A stretch of 64,000 nucleotides of DNA, taken from positions 248,001 through 312,000 of the forward strand of contig CAWERB010000023.1 of assembly GCA_963811335.1 (NCBI GenBank). Direction: 5' to 3'. This stretch comes from Trebonia sp963811335. Its GTDB lineage: Bacteria > Actinomycetota > Actinomycetes > Streptosporangiales > Streptosporangiaceae. Below the pieces are notes generated by a model. The model was not told the origin of the DNA. It saw only the letters and a list, made by a program, of their open reading frames with translations, and searched no databases. Made by a program: the position numbers and the translations under genes. This document shows positions 36,455 through 44,647 of this stretch, piece by piece (the stretch's first letter is position 1; every line of letters starts with the position of its first letter).

Positions 36455-36903
36455 GGCCTCGACCCTACGCAGGGGACGGCCGGTAACGCTTCTCCAATCC
36501 TGCACGGCTGCCCGATCCACCCCGGGCGCGCCCAGGCCCGCGTCATGCACGGCGGGACCGGGGTGAGCCGCGAGTGGTCGCGCGCCCGGTAAGCGGACGG
36601 CGGCTCGCCGACCAGGCGGGTGAACGTCGAGCTGAACGAGCCGAGTGAGGTGAACCCGACGGCCATGCACACGTCGGTCACCGACCGGTCGCCGCGGCGC
36701 AGCAGCGCCATCGCGCGTTCCACCCGCCGCGTCTGCAGGTAACCGTACGGGGTGTCGCCGTACGCCTCACGGAACCGGCGGGCGAACAGGGACGGCGACA
36801 TCAGCGCGGCGCGCGCCATCGCCGGGACGTCGAGGGGCCGCGCGTACTCCCGCTCGAGCAGGTCCCGCGCCCGGCGCAGGTGCGCCAGCTCGGCAACGTC
36901 CAT
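36451..36903 (-). CDS. AraC-type DNA-binding domain regulator
   Basis: 150 residues, HTH domain only, without sensory domain. Two HTHs: RPLDVPAMARAALMSPSLFARRF and RSVTDVCMAVGFTSLGSFSSTF, then GEPPSAYR. Stop overlaps the VOC start. It likely regulates its own operon. Confidence 0.9.
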   Translation of the reverse strand: MDVAELAHLRRARDLLEREYARPLDVPAMARAALMSPSLFARRFREAYGDTPYGYLQTRRVERAMALLRRGDRSVTDVCMAVGFTSLGSFSSTFTRLVGEPPSAYRARDHSRLTPVPPCMTRAWARPGWIGQPCRIGEALPAVPCVGSRP

Positions 36904-36949
36904 GCGGCGACCGTACACCGTGGCGGCGTGGCCGGCGGCCCGGCCGAGG

Positions 36950-37780
36950 TCAGCACCAGTCGATCGACAGCTCGCCGAGCAGGCGCTTGAGCGCCCGGGC
37001 GGCCTGGCGGAACTTGTCAGGGCCGCTGAAGCCGCCGTGGCGGCCGGCGAGGTCCAGGTGCGGCTCGAGTGACATGAACCCGGCAAAGCCGGAGTCCCGC
37101 AGCGCCTGCAGCGTCTCGCGCACCTGGCCGTCGCCCTCGCCGGCCGGCGTCACCTCGCCGTCCCCCGCGCGCGCGTCCTTGACCTGCAGGTACACCAGGT
37201 GCGGCCGAAGCAGCGGGTAGGCGTCGGAAAACGGCCGCACGCCGCACTGGACGAAGTTGGCGGCGTCGAAGGTGGCCCGCAGCGCCGGCGAGCCCACGCT
37301 GGCGATCAGGTCGGCGCACCGGCCGGGCACGTCGCCGTAGATCTCCTTCTCGTTCTCATGGGCGAGGATAACGCCGCGTTCCTCCGCGATCCGCGCCAGC
37401 GCCCCCATCCGGTCGATGACCTGGGCGCGGTACCGCTGCGGCGGCTCGCCGGGCGGGATGTAGAACGAGAAGACCCGCACCAGCGCGGTGCCCAGCTCGC
37501 CGGCGATGTCGGCGACCCTGCGCATCCGTTCCAGCTCCGGCTCGAGCGGCGCGCCGACCGGGATCTTGCCGACCGGGGAGCCGATCGCCGAGACCCGCAC
37601 CCCGGCCGCGCGGCTGGCCGCGCGGAACGCGCCAACCTGAACGCCGCTGAAGCCGGCGACATTCACCGACCACGCGCTGCGCAGCTCCAGATGCGTGATG
37701 GACTCGGCGGCGAGCACCGCGAACTGCTCGGCCGGGTCGGCGGAGATCTCGTCGGCGAACCCGCTGAGGGTGACGGTCAC
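36950..37780 (-). CDS. Sugar phosphate isomerase/epimerase (TIM barrel, AP endonuclease 2-like)
   Basis: 276 residues from GTG 37780, overlapping the upstream stop (GTGA). Xylose-isomerase-like barrel: ITHLELRSAW, VRVFSFYIP, VILAHENEKEIYGD, ATFDAANFVQCG, HLVYLQVKDA and FMSLEPHLD provide the metal-binding Glu/Asp/His set. Coupled with an oxidoreductase, it suggests inositol- or keto-sugar catabolism. Confidence 0.9.
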   Translation of the reverse strand: MTVTLSGFADEISADPAEQFAVLAAESITHLELRSAWSVNVAGFSGVQVGAFRAASRAAGVRVSAIGSPVGKIPVGAPLEPELERMRRVADIAGELGTALVRVFSFYIPPGEPPQRYRAQVIDRMGALARIAEERGVILAHENEKEIYGDVPGRCADLIASVGSPALRATFDAANFVQCGVRPFSDAYPLLRPHLVYLQVKDARAGDGEVTPAGEGDGQVRETLQALRDSGFAGFMSLEPHLDLAGRHGGFSGPDKFRQAARALKRLLGELSIDWC

Positions 37781-38811
37781 GGGCGGAGCCTGACCGGCCG
37801 GCCGGCGCGGGATGACTCGTACACCGCGCGGACGATCTCCAGCGCCTCCCGGCCGTCTTGGCCGCTGACCGCCGGCTCGCGTCCCTCGTCGACCGCCGCG
37901 AGCAGGTCGGCGAGCTGCGCGGCGTGGACGGCGGCGTCCAGTGCCGCGGGGTCGGCCGCGGCCGGCTCCCGCACGGGACCGCCGCCCGGGCCGGGCGATC
38001 CCGCGGCGCCCGCGGCCCCGCGCAGGGCGGTGCGGACGAGCTTGCCGTCCTCGACGGTCACCGTGCCGTCGGTCCCGGTGACCTCCAGCCGTTGCGGGAA
38101 GCCGGGGTAGGCCGCCGTCGTCGCGGAGATCGTGCCGACGGCGCCCGAGGCGAACCTGACGATCGCGAGCGCGGTGTCCTCGACCTCCACCGCGTGCGCC
38201 TGGGTGGCGCAGACCGCGGTGACCTCGGTGGCCGGACCCATGCACCAGCGCAGCAAGTCCACGTAGTGGATCCCCTGGTTGAGCAGCGCGCCGCCGTCCA
38301 TCGCCCAGGTGCCGCGCCACGGCGCGCTGTCGTAGTACGCCTGCGTGCGGTACCACTTGGTGCTTGCCTCGCCGAGCACCAGCCTGCCGAGCGCGCCGTC
38401 GTCGACCAGCCGTTTCAGCTCGGTGACGCCCGGGTCGAAGCGGTGCTGCGACATCACGGTCAGCGCCACGCCGCAGCGCCGCGCCGCGGCGATCAGCCGG
38501 TCGGCGGCCTCCAGGGTGACGTCGACCGGCTTCTCCACCACCAGGTGCTTTCCCGCCTCCGCGGCGCGGACGCCGACCTCGGCGTGCAGGCCGCTGGGCA
38601 CGCAGACGCACACCACGTCAACGTCACGGCGGGCAAGCAGGTCATCCAGGGCCGGCTCGGCCGCGCAGCCGCGGGCGGCGGCGAATTCCCTGGCCGCTCC
38701 GGCGGCCACGTCGGTGACCGCGACCAGCCGGGCGTCCGGCAACCGGGCGATGGCATCGGCGTGGACGGCCGCGATAATGCCGGCGCCGACAATCCCGAAG
38801 CCACGGGTCAC
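37777..38811 (-). CDS. Gfo/Idh/MocA-family oxidoreductase
   Basis: 344 residues from GTG 38811 (an in-frame GTG at 38847 also exists). Rossmann loop FGIVGAGIIAAVHADAI, the family EKP motif in LVVEKPVDV, and NQGIHYVDLLRW with the catalytic-region His. NAD(P)-dependent sugar or inositol dehydrogenase. First gene of a two-gene operon with the isomerase. Confidence 0.92.
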   Translation of the reverse strand: MTRGFGIVGAGIIAAVHADAIARLPDARLVAVTDVAAGAAREFAAARGCAAEPALDDLLARRDVDVVCVCVPSGLHAEVGVRAAEAGKHLVVEKPVDVTLEAADRLIAAARRCGVALTVMSQHRFDPGVTELKRLVDDGALGRLVLGEASTKWYRTQAYYDSAPWRGTWAMDGGALLNQGIHYVDLLRWCMGPATEVTAVCATQAHAVEVEDTALAIVRFASGAVGTISATTAAYPGFPQRLEVTGTDGTVTVEDGKLVRTALRGAAGAAGSPGPGGGPVREPAAADPAALDAAVHAAQLADLLAAVDEGREPAVSGQDGREALEIVRAVYESSRAGRPVRLRP

Positions 38812-38892
38812 GGCACCGACGCTACCGGACGACGCGGCCCGGGTCACGGCCGGCGTCCGGCGGCGGGGCCACGGAGACGCTCCCCGGCCTGG

Positions 38893-39243
38893 TCAGGCCG
38901 GGGAGGCGGTCCATTTCCGGTCAAGCGGGCTGTCCCAGATGCCGAGGCGCGCAACACTGTGCGGCCAGCATCCCCGCGATCCCCACGAGGGGACATCGCC
39001 GTGGTACCACGCGCCGTTATTTCCCCGGACGATCGCGACCCCGCAATGCCGGCAGGTCCCGCGTTCTGTGCGCGCTTCGGCTCCTTCGGCAAGAGCCTGC
39101 TCCGCTTGCCCCTTAACGGAGGCGTGCTTGCGTATTTCACGGGCGGTCGCCGCCGGACTGAGCTTCAGGACCTCGTCAATCACTTCGACCGCGCTGCGGT
39201 ACTTCGTCAGGTGCGGCGCGTCGAAGGTCCCGTCCGTCTCCAT
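38893..39243 (-). CDS. Small hypothetical protein with zinc-ribbon-like CRHC
   Basis: 116 residues from the Met of METDGTFDAPHL. N-terminal helical region (SAVEVIDEVLKLSPAATARE), then CRHCG, WYHGDVPSW and RGCWPH, which may form a Cys/His metal site. GC content looks lower than its neighbours. Family not recognised. Confidence 0.6.
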   Translation of the reverse strand: METDGTFDAPHLTKYRSAVEVIDEVLKLSPAATAREIRKHASVKGQAEQALAEGAEARTERGTCRHCGVAIVRGNNGAWYHGDVPSWGSRGCWPHSVARLGIWDSPLDRKWTASPA

Positions 39244-39303
39244 ATCTGGCAATGTAGCAACCAATCAATACAAGGGGTAGCACCTCGATCACCAGGTGCG
39301 ACG

Positions 39304-39787
39304 CTACCGGGCGGCAGCGAGGGCCGCGTCGTCAGCGGAGAAGCCGGCGTCCGCGTCGCCGGGCGGGTGACGGAGGTGCCAGGCGACGGCGCGGCGCAGC
39401 ACCAGTTCGAAGCGGTGCCGGTAGTCGTGCTCGCCGAGCCGCAAGACGGTCGCGCCCGCGCCGCGGTAGGCCTCCTCGACGTCCAGGTTCTCCCAGGCCG
39501 GACCGTCGATGTGCAGGCCGTCCCGCAGCGGGGACTCCTCGGTCAGCGGCACGAGGTCGGCCTGCCTGCCGCGGCGTGACCGGGCCACGCCGCGCGGTCG
39601 GCGGCAGGTGCTCCGCGCCGGGAAGGTCAGGCTCGCTGACGCCGCGGTGCGCGACGAGCACGGCATGGCCCGCCGCCGTGAGTGCCTCGGTGATCGCGCG
39701 GCCGATGAACCGGGTCCCGCCGAGGACTATCACCGCATGGCTGCCCGGATGGCTGGCACGTCGCGGCTCAGTTTGAGTGCGGCTCAT
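39304..39787 (-). pseudogene. NAD-dependent epimerase remnant
   Basis: From 39787 a Rossmann start is clear (VIVLGGTRFIGRAITEALTAAGH, LVAHRG), then the frame changes near 39600 into sequence from the protein's middle (DVEEAYRGAGATVLRLG, HDYRHRFELVLRR). Catalytic YxxxK and most of the C-terminal half are missing. A deleted, frame-broken copy. Confidence 0.8.
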
Positions 39788-40104
39788 GCGGCCGAGGCTA
39801 GGCCCTCACCCGCGCGCGGGGCCACCGTTCTCCGCCCAGGGCAGCGAAGCTGCTTAGCGCCTGGCCCGCAGCCCAGCGATTCCACGACGCGCTCCAGCAG
39901 GCTTGGGTGCTCGCAGCCCCGCGTCTGCGGCTCGACCTGGTGAGATGCTCACAAGCGGGTCGAGTCACTTACCCGCCACAAGGCGGGCCGTCGAGCTGGA
40001 CTACATTCCGCTAGGCGGAGCCGCCGCCGTTGTCGAGAGGTCACGAGCGGCTGGCTGCCTGCAGCGTAGACTTCTCTTGAGAACGACTGAGGGGAGGCGA
40101 GGCA
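39788..40104. other. Gene-free border of the accessory island
   Basis: 317 bp with a CCCGCC/GGCGGG hairpin (39972-39987, loop ACAA) and a good Shine-Dalgarno (GGGGAGG) just before the NTase gene. No gene is supported. Confidence 0.6.
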
Positions 40105-40404
40105 GTGGACTTGGACGAGATCAAGGCACTTGGCGCGCGCCTCGCCGAGTTGTGCCGGAAGTACGGCATCGCCGAGCTGGCGGTCTTCGGCTCGGTCGCG
40201 CGGGGTGACGCCGGGCCGGACAGTGATGTGGACCTCTTGTATGTGCGGGTGCCCGGAAACGACCTGGGCATGGCGTACTTCGACCTGCAGGAGGACCTGG
40301 AGCGCCTCTTCGGCCACCGGGTGGACCTGGTGGCAAAGGACGGGCTGCACCGGGTGATCCGCGATCAGGTACTGGCCGACGCGCAGGTCCTGTATGCGGC
40401 GTGA
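40105..40404 (+). CDS. MntA-like minimal nucleotidyltransferase (antitoxin type)
   Basis: 99 residues from GTG 40105. NTase core: ELAVFGSVARGDAGPDSDVDLL with GSxxRG and DxD. Overlaps the HEPN gene by 11 bp, the usual MNT-HEPN (MntA-HepT) arrangement, in which the NTase adenylylates and silences the HEPN RNase. Here the HEPN gene is broken, so it may be an orphan antitoxin. Confidence 0.88.
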   Translation: MDLDEIKALGARLAELCRKYGIAELAVFGSVARGDAGPDSDVDLLYVRVPGNDLGMAYFDLQEDLERLFGHRVDLVAKDGLHRVIRDQVLADAQVLYAA

Positions 40405-40804
40405 GGAACTGTACCTCGCCGGCCTGATCGACAACGCGCGAGCGGTCCGCGGCTACCTGGACGGGGTAACCCGGGAGCGCTGGGACGCCGAGGACATCCT
40501 GCGAGACGCAGTGCTGTACCGGATGCTGCTGCTCGGCGAGATCGCCAGCGCGCTGCCGGATGGACTCCGGGACCGCTACCCGAACGTGGCATGGCGGCAG
40601 GTCCGGGCGTTTCGCAACCTGGCCGTCCAAAGTACTTCGGGGTCGACTGGCGGTTATCTGGAAGATCGCCCAGGGGAGCCCGCTGTCTTGGAGGCACAGG
40701 TCTGGCGATTATCCGCGCGGAGTACCCGCCCTGGCCAAGGACTACAAGGCGGGACCAGCGCCAGATCCGGGTACCGCGTCCTTACGCGATCACGGTCGGC
40801 GTGA
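40394..40804 (+). pseudogene. HEPN (HepT/DUF86) toxin, multiply frameshifted
   Basis: The start is intact: LYLAGLIDNARAVRGYLDG, LRDAVLYRMLLLGEIASALP, NVAWRQVRAFRNL. At 40627 one base is lost in the RNase motif RNxxVHxYF, giving RNLAVQST; YFGVDWR, VIWKIAQG, VLEAQV, LAIIRAEYP and LAKDYKAG then appear in alternating frames up to 40750. At least five indels in 120 bp. The toxin is inactive as written. Confidence 0.85.
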
Positions 40805-40852
40805 TCCTTCCTGGGTAGCGATAGCCGCAACGGCGCAGATGTCCCGCCGCGG

Positions 40853-40902
40853 AAATTCACGATGCAAAAGTGAAGCCACCCCTGTGCACCGTTGCCCCGC
40901 GC
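40853..40902 (+). repeat. Island repeat R1
   Basis: First of ten ~50-bp copies. The family starts AATTCACGACGC, has a central dyad (GTGG-AG-CCAC inside CGCA...TGCG) and ends GCCCCGCGC. R1 lies 49 bp after the HEPN remnant and shares an extra ~60 bp downstream with R4. Confidence 0.9.
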
Positions 40903-40904
40903 CC

Positions 40905-41028
40905 CCGTGGTTCGGAAGCTGCCGCCGGCCGGGTCAGCCGTCGCTTCCCCCTCTGCCGCCGCTGCCGTAACAGCAGGGCCGCCCGCTGGCCTGCCTTGCG
41001 CCCCGTTAACGCGGAAACCCTGCGCACC
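40905..41028. other. Noncoding block shared with R4
   Basis: The segment ending GGGCCGCCCGCTGGCCTGCC (to about 41000) has a near copy after R4 (to about 44647). No gene between R1 and R2. Confidence 0.6.
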
Positions 41029-41067
41029 ACGGAAATTCCGCACGTCTCACCCATGCGGAATTTCCGT
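41029..41067. repeat. 14-bp-arm hairpin with GGAAATTCC arms
   Basis: Arms ACGGAAATTCCGCA (41029-41042) and its complement (41054-41067) with 11-nt loop. Each arm is nearly self-complementary, so it can form a cruciform or two separate small palindromes. Further GCGGAA half-sites flank it (near 41010, 41073). Confidence 0.7.
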
Positions 41068-41188
41068 CCAGCGCGGAACTTCCCTGTTAATCCCCGAACC
41101 CGGGCGGCCAGCACGGGCCCGTAGCAGGACATGGCCGCAGGCCAGCCCGCAGCGCACAGCCGGGAACCCGGGACGCCCGCCCCCTGAC

Positions 41189-41236
41189 AATCACGACGCA
41201 AAAGCGGAGCCACCCCTGCCCGCCGTTGCCCCGCGT
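41189..41236 (+). repeat. Island repeat R2
   Basis: Copy of the family with GCGGAGCCAC in the dyad. R1 to R2 spans only 336 bp and holds no gene. Confidence 0.9.
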
Positions 41237-41359
41237 CGGCGCAGCCCGGCGTGGCAGCCGGGGCTGACCGGGCTTGCGGTGCCGGGGGTAGCCGTGAACC
41301 CCGGCGCCCGGGCGGCGGCCGACGGCCGCGAAGATCGTCATGGCCGGTTCGGCCAGGCT

Positions 41360-41641
41360 CTATAGGGGGACGCGCTGATACCCCATATGGTTGGGTGTCG
41401 GCGGCGGTGTCATGGTAGCCGGGCTGGTCGGGGTTGAGGATCTCGGGCAGTGCGGTGAGTGCGCCTTTTCCGATGTTGATCTTGATCTTGACATTTCGCC
41501 ATGCGGAGACTTGGCCCGGCTCCGTAACATCGTGTCCGGGACGGTTGCTGCCGTCCCGGACACGGCGTGTCTGGCTTCAGAGGTCGTAACTTGCCTCGAT
41601 CGTGAGCCGGCGCGTGGGGGTATTGGCGTGTCCCCCTATGG
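41360..41641. mobile_element. MITE-like element with ~25-bp terminal inverted repeats
   Basis: The left end CTATAGGGGGACGCG...TACCCC (41360-41384) matches the complement of the right end (41617-41641) at about 21 of 25 positions. The 282-bp interior has a strong hairpin and, on the minus strand, a short open frame (VKIKINIGKGALTALPEIL) that may be a gene remnant. No transposase is encoded. Confidence 0.6.
41531..41564. terminator. 14-bp-arm hairpin inside the MITE-like element
   Basis: Arms CGTGTCCGGGACGG (41531-41544) and its complement (41551-41564), loop TTGCTG. Confidence 0.65.
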
Positions 41642-41846
41642 CCGGCCTTCCGGGACATGACGATCTTGCTGGCCCGCCATCCGGCCCGTGCTGACTTACC
41701 GGGCTTGCCGCGGCGCGGTAGCCGCGTGCGCCCTGACCGCGCGCGGGCGCGCGGCGGCCCAGGCGGCCGCAGAAGATTCGTCATGTGATACCACCCGCGC
41801 CCGTCAGGTCACATGCAGGCCGGCGACTGCCGCAGCGGGGCAGCCG

Positions 41847-42299
41847 CTACAAGCCGGCGGTGAACGACTGCACGATTTCCGTGCCCTGCTCATGCTCCTG
41901 AAACGGGTAGCAGATCGCCTTACGCCAGAAGGCCGTCGCGGCAGGATTCGACAGCAGCTGCCGGACGGTCCAACATCCCGGAAACCGAGCGAACAAGGAC
42001 GCGGCAGCCTGCGCCCCGACCCCGCGGCCCCGGTACTTCCGCATCACAAAAAATTCGGCGATGTCGTGTGGTTCCCCGGTGAAGACCAGGGCAAAGCCGG
42101 CCAGCGCACCCTCTACCCGGAACAGGAACGCCTGGCGGTCAGAGTCAGTCCAGTACCCATCGAAGTACCTGTGCAGGTACTCCCCGTGCGGATTGACGTC
42201 ACTGCCATCGAATTCGGAGAAATCGTAGTGATACAGCTGAAGCAGCCGCCGGATGACGGTCCGGTCGTCGTCGAGCGCCTCGACCACCTCGACGTCCAT
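41847..42299 (-). CDS. GNAT N-acetyltransferase
   Basis: 150 residues from the Met of MDVEVVEALDDD. The core reads FVMRKYRGRGVGAQAAASLF (acetyl-CoA loop R/Q-x-x-G-x-G) after a beta-strand FALVFTGEPHDIAEF. End LSNPAATAFWRKA is also typical. Acceptor unknown. Sole gene between repeats R2 and R3. Confidence 0.85.
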   Translation of the reverse strand: MDVEVVEALDDDRTVIRRLLQLYHYDFSEFDGSDVNPHGEYLHRYFDGYWTDSDRQAFLFRVEGALAGFALVFTGEPHDIAEFFVMRKYRGRGVGAQAAASLFARFPGCWTVRQLLSNPAATAFWRKAICYPFQEHEQGTEIVQSFTAGL

Positions 42300-42490
42300 C
42301 TGCTCATAATGCCCGCCCCCCATCCGCGCCGGGCGATCCACGCTTCAGCAGCCTCTGCGTCCGGCCCGGCGACAAGTCCCGGCATGCCAGGCGATCGTCT
42401 GCCCATTCCGCTTCGACACCCGCTCACGCACCGCCAATCCCCGTATCCCGGCAGGCCACAGCCCAATCGGCAGCTGCCGTACCAGCTGCG

Positions 42491-42539
42491 AAATTCACGA
42501 CGCAAAATGGAACCACCCCTGAGCGCCGCAGCCCCGCGC
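42491..42539 (+). repeat. Island repeat R3
   Basis: Well-conserved copy, in the gap between the divergent GNAT and HTH genes, 115 bp upstream of the first HTH operator. Confidence 0.92.
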
Positions 42540-42653
42540 CAGTAGCTTCGCCTGCTTCGTCTGGTCGGGCTGACGGCGCAGCGGCGGAACGGCGGCGAGA
42601 GCTGCTCGCCGCTGAGCCCAGCTAGACCGCTGTCCGGGCGTGCTAAGCCCGCG

Positions 42654-42723
42654 TTCCATATGCGGTATGACACGGAAGCTATTCCGTATATGGAAACAAG
42701 CTGATAGCATTCCTTATGTGGAA
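42654..42723 (+). promoter_or_regulatory. Three operators at exact 28-bp spacing
   Basis: TTCCATATGCGGTA (42654), TTCCGTATATGGAA (42682) and TTCCTTATGTGGAA (42710) share TTCC-N6-GGAA symmetry (first one GGTA) and start 28 bp apart. The third overlaps the GTG at 42718. Spacing near three helical turns suits cooperative binding by the HTH protein. Confidence 0.75.
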
Positions 42724-43467
42724 GACGTGGCGTCCATGGTTCACGGTTGGCTTGAATCCTCCGGGTTGAGTCCCGCAGCGGCAGCCCGGCGGGCCGGCGT
42801 GTCTGCGTCCACAGTGCACCGCATCCTCAACAACCTCGTCGACCCGTCTGTTGGGACTCTCAACGAAATCGCTCTTGCCTGCGGAGTCCAGGTCGACCTG
42901 ACTGCCCGCCCGCTGAGTGATCCACAGGCGGCTGCTGCCGCGCGCGCGCTGCTAGAGCGTGATTACCAACCGCCTTCCGGGCCCGGCGTCACCGCATGGC
43001 AGGAGCGCTTGCGCCGGATGGCCGGTAGCACTGACCCGGTGGACCTCGTCAGGTCCGCGGCCGTCGCGTCAGGCCCACTGCGTCGCCCGGGCGCGGTCCT
43101 GCTTAACGGCGAAGTAGCGCTGGCGCGGGTCGCGTCTGCGGGAGACGCGTCAAGGGGGCAATGGGCCATCTCTGGCGCGGCAGGCCTTCGCCTTCCCCCG
43201 GCGAGCGCTGCAGTGCCGCCTGTGACCATCCTTTGGTGCGAGGATGTCCGGACGGTAATGCACCTGCTCGCGGACACAGAACTGCGGCAGTCCCCTCGCC
43301 TGGACCGGGCTGTACTCGCGGTCATCGCGGCCGAGGCCGAATTGTTCGCCGGCGCGTTTAACGAAGGCATTATCCGCTACGCAGCTCCGATCCAGATCAT
43401 CCTTGATTGCGTTGGTCAGGGCGGGGCACTGGCAGACGAGGCAACCGAGGAGGCGATGTCCTGGTGA
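42718..43467 (+). CDS. XRE-like HTH protein, putative antitoxin/regulator of Fic partner
   Basis: About 249 residues from GTG 42718 (ATG 42736 is the alternative). The HTH (GLSPAAAARRAGVSASTVHRIL, VDPSVGTLNEIALACG) lies at residues 18-60. The rest has no family I recognise; a Trp/Glu-rich strand set (VTILWCEDVRTVMHLL) and LAVIAAEAELFAGAF suggest an alpha/beta domain, possibly ligand-binding. GTGA overlap couples it to the Fic gene. It likely binds the three operators. Confidence 0.75.
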   Translation: MEDVASMVHGWLESSGLSPAAAARRAGVSASTVHRILNNLVDPSVGTLNEIALACGVQVDLTARPLSDPQAAAAARALLERDYQPPSGPGVTAWQERLRRMAGSTDPVDLVRSAAVASGPLRRPGAVLLNGEVALARVASAGDASRGQWAISGAAGLRLPPASAAVPPVTILWCEDVRTVMHLLADTELRQSPRLDRAVLAVIAAEAELFAGAFNEGIIRYAAPIQIILDCVGQGGALADEATEEAMSW

Positions 43468-44330
43468 GCGATCAGCCAAGTTGGGCGCCTGGGGCGGATC
43501 GGTACCGGCGCTCGAAGAGACGCCGACCGGCGGATCTCGCACAAGACGGGGCACTGCGTCCTCCGCATGCGTTCCAGACCGACGAGGACCGGTGGAGGTT
43601 CGAGGACACCGGAGTTACGTGGGATCTCTTTGATGCGGACAAGATCAGGCCAAGCAGCGTCGAGCGTTCCCGCCACCGGTTCCGTGCCCAGTTGCCGGAG
43701 CTGATCTGGAACACGGCGGCTCTAGAAGGCAACAACTTCACTCTCCCGGAAGTGAAGACGCTGCTTGAAGGCGTCACTGTCGGTGGGAAGAAGCTTGAGG
43801 ACGAGCAGCAGATCATCGCGCTCAGCGAAGCGTACAACTTGCTGGACGAGATGGTCGGAGCTGGCCAGTTCTCGCTGAGTAAGGTCGTCTCAGACCAGTT
43901 GCACCGGCTGGTCGCCAGGCATGAGGCCATCGAGGCAGGCTCGTTCCGGGGCGAGGGTCGCGCCCAGGGCGGCGGAACAGTCCAGCTTGCCAGCGGCGGG
44001 GTCGTCCTCGGCACGGAGCACGGCGAAGGCGGCGTGCTGTTGCAGGAACACTTCGCGAACTTGGTCGACTACCTGAGCACCCTTAACGACGCCCGGCAGC
44101 GTGCCCTCATCTACTTCGCCTCAGCCACGCGTCGCCAGTTCTACTTCGGCGGAAACAAGCGCACTGCCCGGCTGATGATGACCGGCGAACTCATGTCCAG
44201 CGGCTACGACCTCGTGAGCGTGCCGTATAGCAGAAGACTGGAATATAACAACGCGCTTGACGTCCTCTTCGACCGCGACGACGCAACGGAACTGCTTCGT
44301 TTTCTGACTACCTGCACCCTGCCGGGATGA
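43464..44330 (+). CDS. Fic-domain protein lacking the catalytic His
   Basis: 288 residues from GTG 43464. An N-terminal inhibitory motif (S/T)xxxE(G/N) is present as Thr84-Glu88-Gly89 in NTAALEGNNFTL. The Fic loop, normally HPFxDGNGR, reads QFYFGGNKR (Gln225 to Arg233): the catalytic His is Gln and the Mg-binding acid is Gly, though the GNKR phosphate loop is kept. AMPylation as in canonical Fic is therefore doubtful; nucleotide binding may remain. Encoded in an operon with the HTH protein. Confidence 0.85.
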   Translation: MSDQPSWAPGADRYRRSKRRRPADLAQDGALRPPHAFQTDEDRWRFEDTGVTWDLFDADKIRPSSVERSRHRFRAQLPELIWNTAALEGNNFTLPEVKTLLEGVTVGGKKLEDEQQIIALSEAYNLLDEMVGAGQFSLSKVVSDQLHRLVARHEAIEAGSFRGEGRAQGGGTVQLASGGVVLGTEHGEGGVLLQEHFANLVDYLSTLNDARQRALIYFASATRRQFYFGGNKRTARLMMTGELMSSGYDLVSVPYSRRLEYNNALDVLFDRDDATELLRFLTTCTLPG

Positions 44331-44374
44331 CGTTAGGTCCGACTGCCAACCTCGCCAGCCATCTGTATGACCGG

Positions 44375-44406
44375 CCGGGAGGGTGGCTGGCCGGGAGGGT
44401 GGCTGG
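44375..44406. repeat. 16-bp tandem duplication
   Basis: CCGGGAGGGTGGCTGG occurs twice in a row (44375-44390, 44391-44406), just after the Fic gene and before R4. Confidence 0.9.
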
Positions 44407-44419
44407 TCGGCTTTGCGGA

Positions 44420-44444
44420 CATGGCGATCTTGCAGGTCCGCCAT
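44420..44444 (+). repeat. Second island motif, copy 2 (CATGrCGATCTTGC)
   Basis: CATGGCGATCTTGCAGGTCC here resembles CATGACGATCTTGCTGGCCC (41656-41680) and CATGACGATCTTGCAGGCCC (49199-49220). The 49.2-kb copy directly abuts R7 and this one is 43 bp before R4. Confidence 0.75.
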
Positions 44445-44487
44445 CCGCCGCAGGCCCCGGCCTCACCCGTCTTGCGCGCGTTGCACG

Positions 44488-44535
44488 AATCACGACGCAA
44501 AAGTGGCGCCACCCCTGGATGCCGCTGCCCCGCGT
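44488..44535 (+). repeat. Island repeat R4
   Basis: Copy with a fully palindromic centre GTGGCGCCAC, followed by about 110 bp partly homologous to the sequence after R1. It lies between the convergent Fic and membrane-protein genes. Confidence 0.9.
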
Positions 44536-44647
44536 CTGGCGTTCCGGTGCCGCGCGCCCGCGTGGCCTCGAGTTGCTGTCAGCCGCGTCAGCCGTCCCTT
44601 CCCCCGTGCGGGCGCTGCTGTAGCAGGAGGGCCGCCCGCTGACCTGC

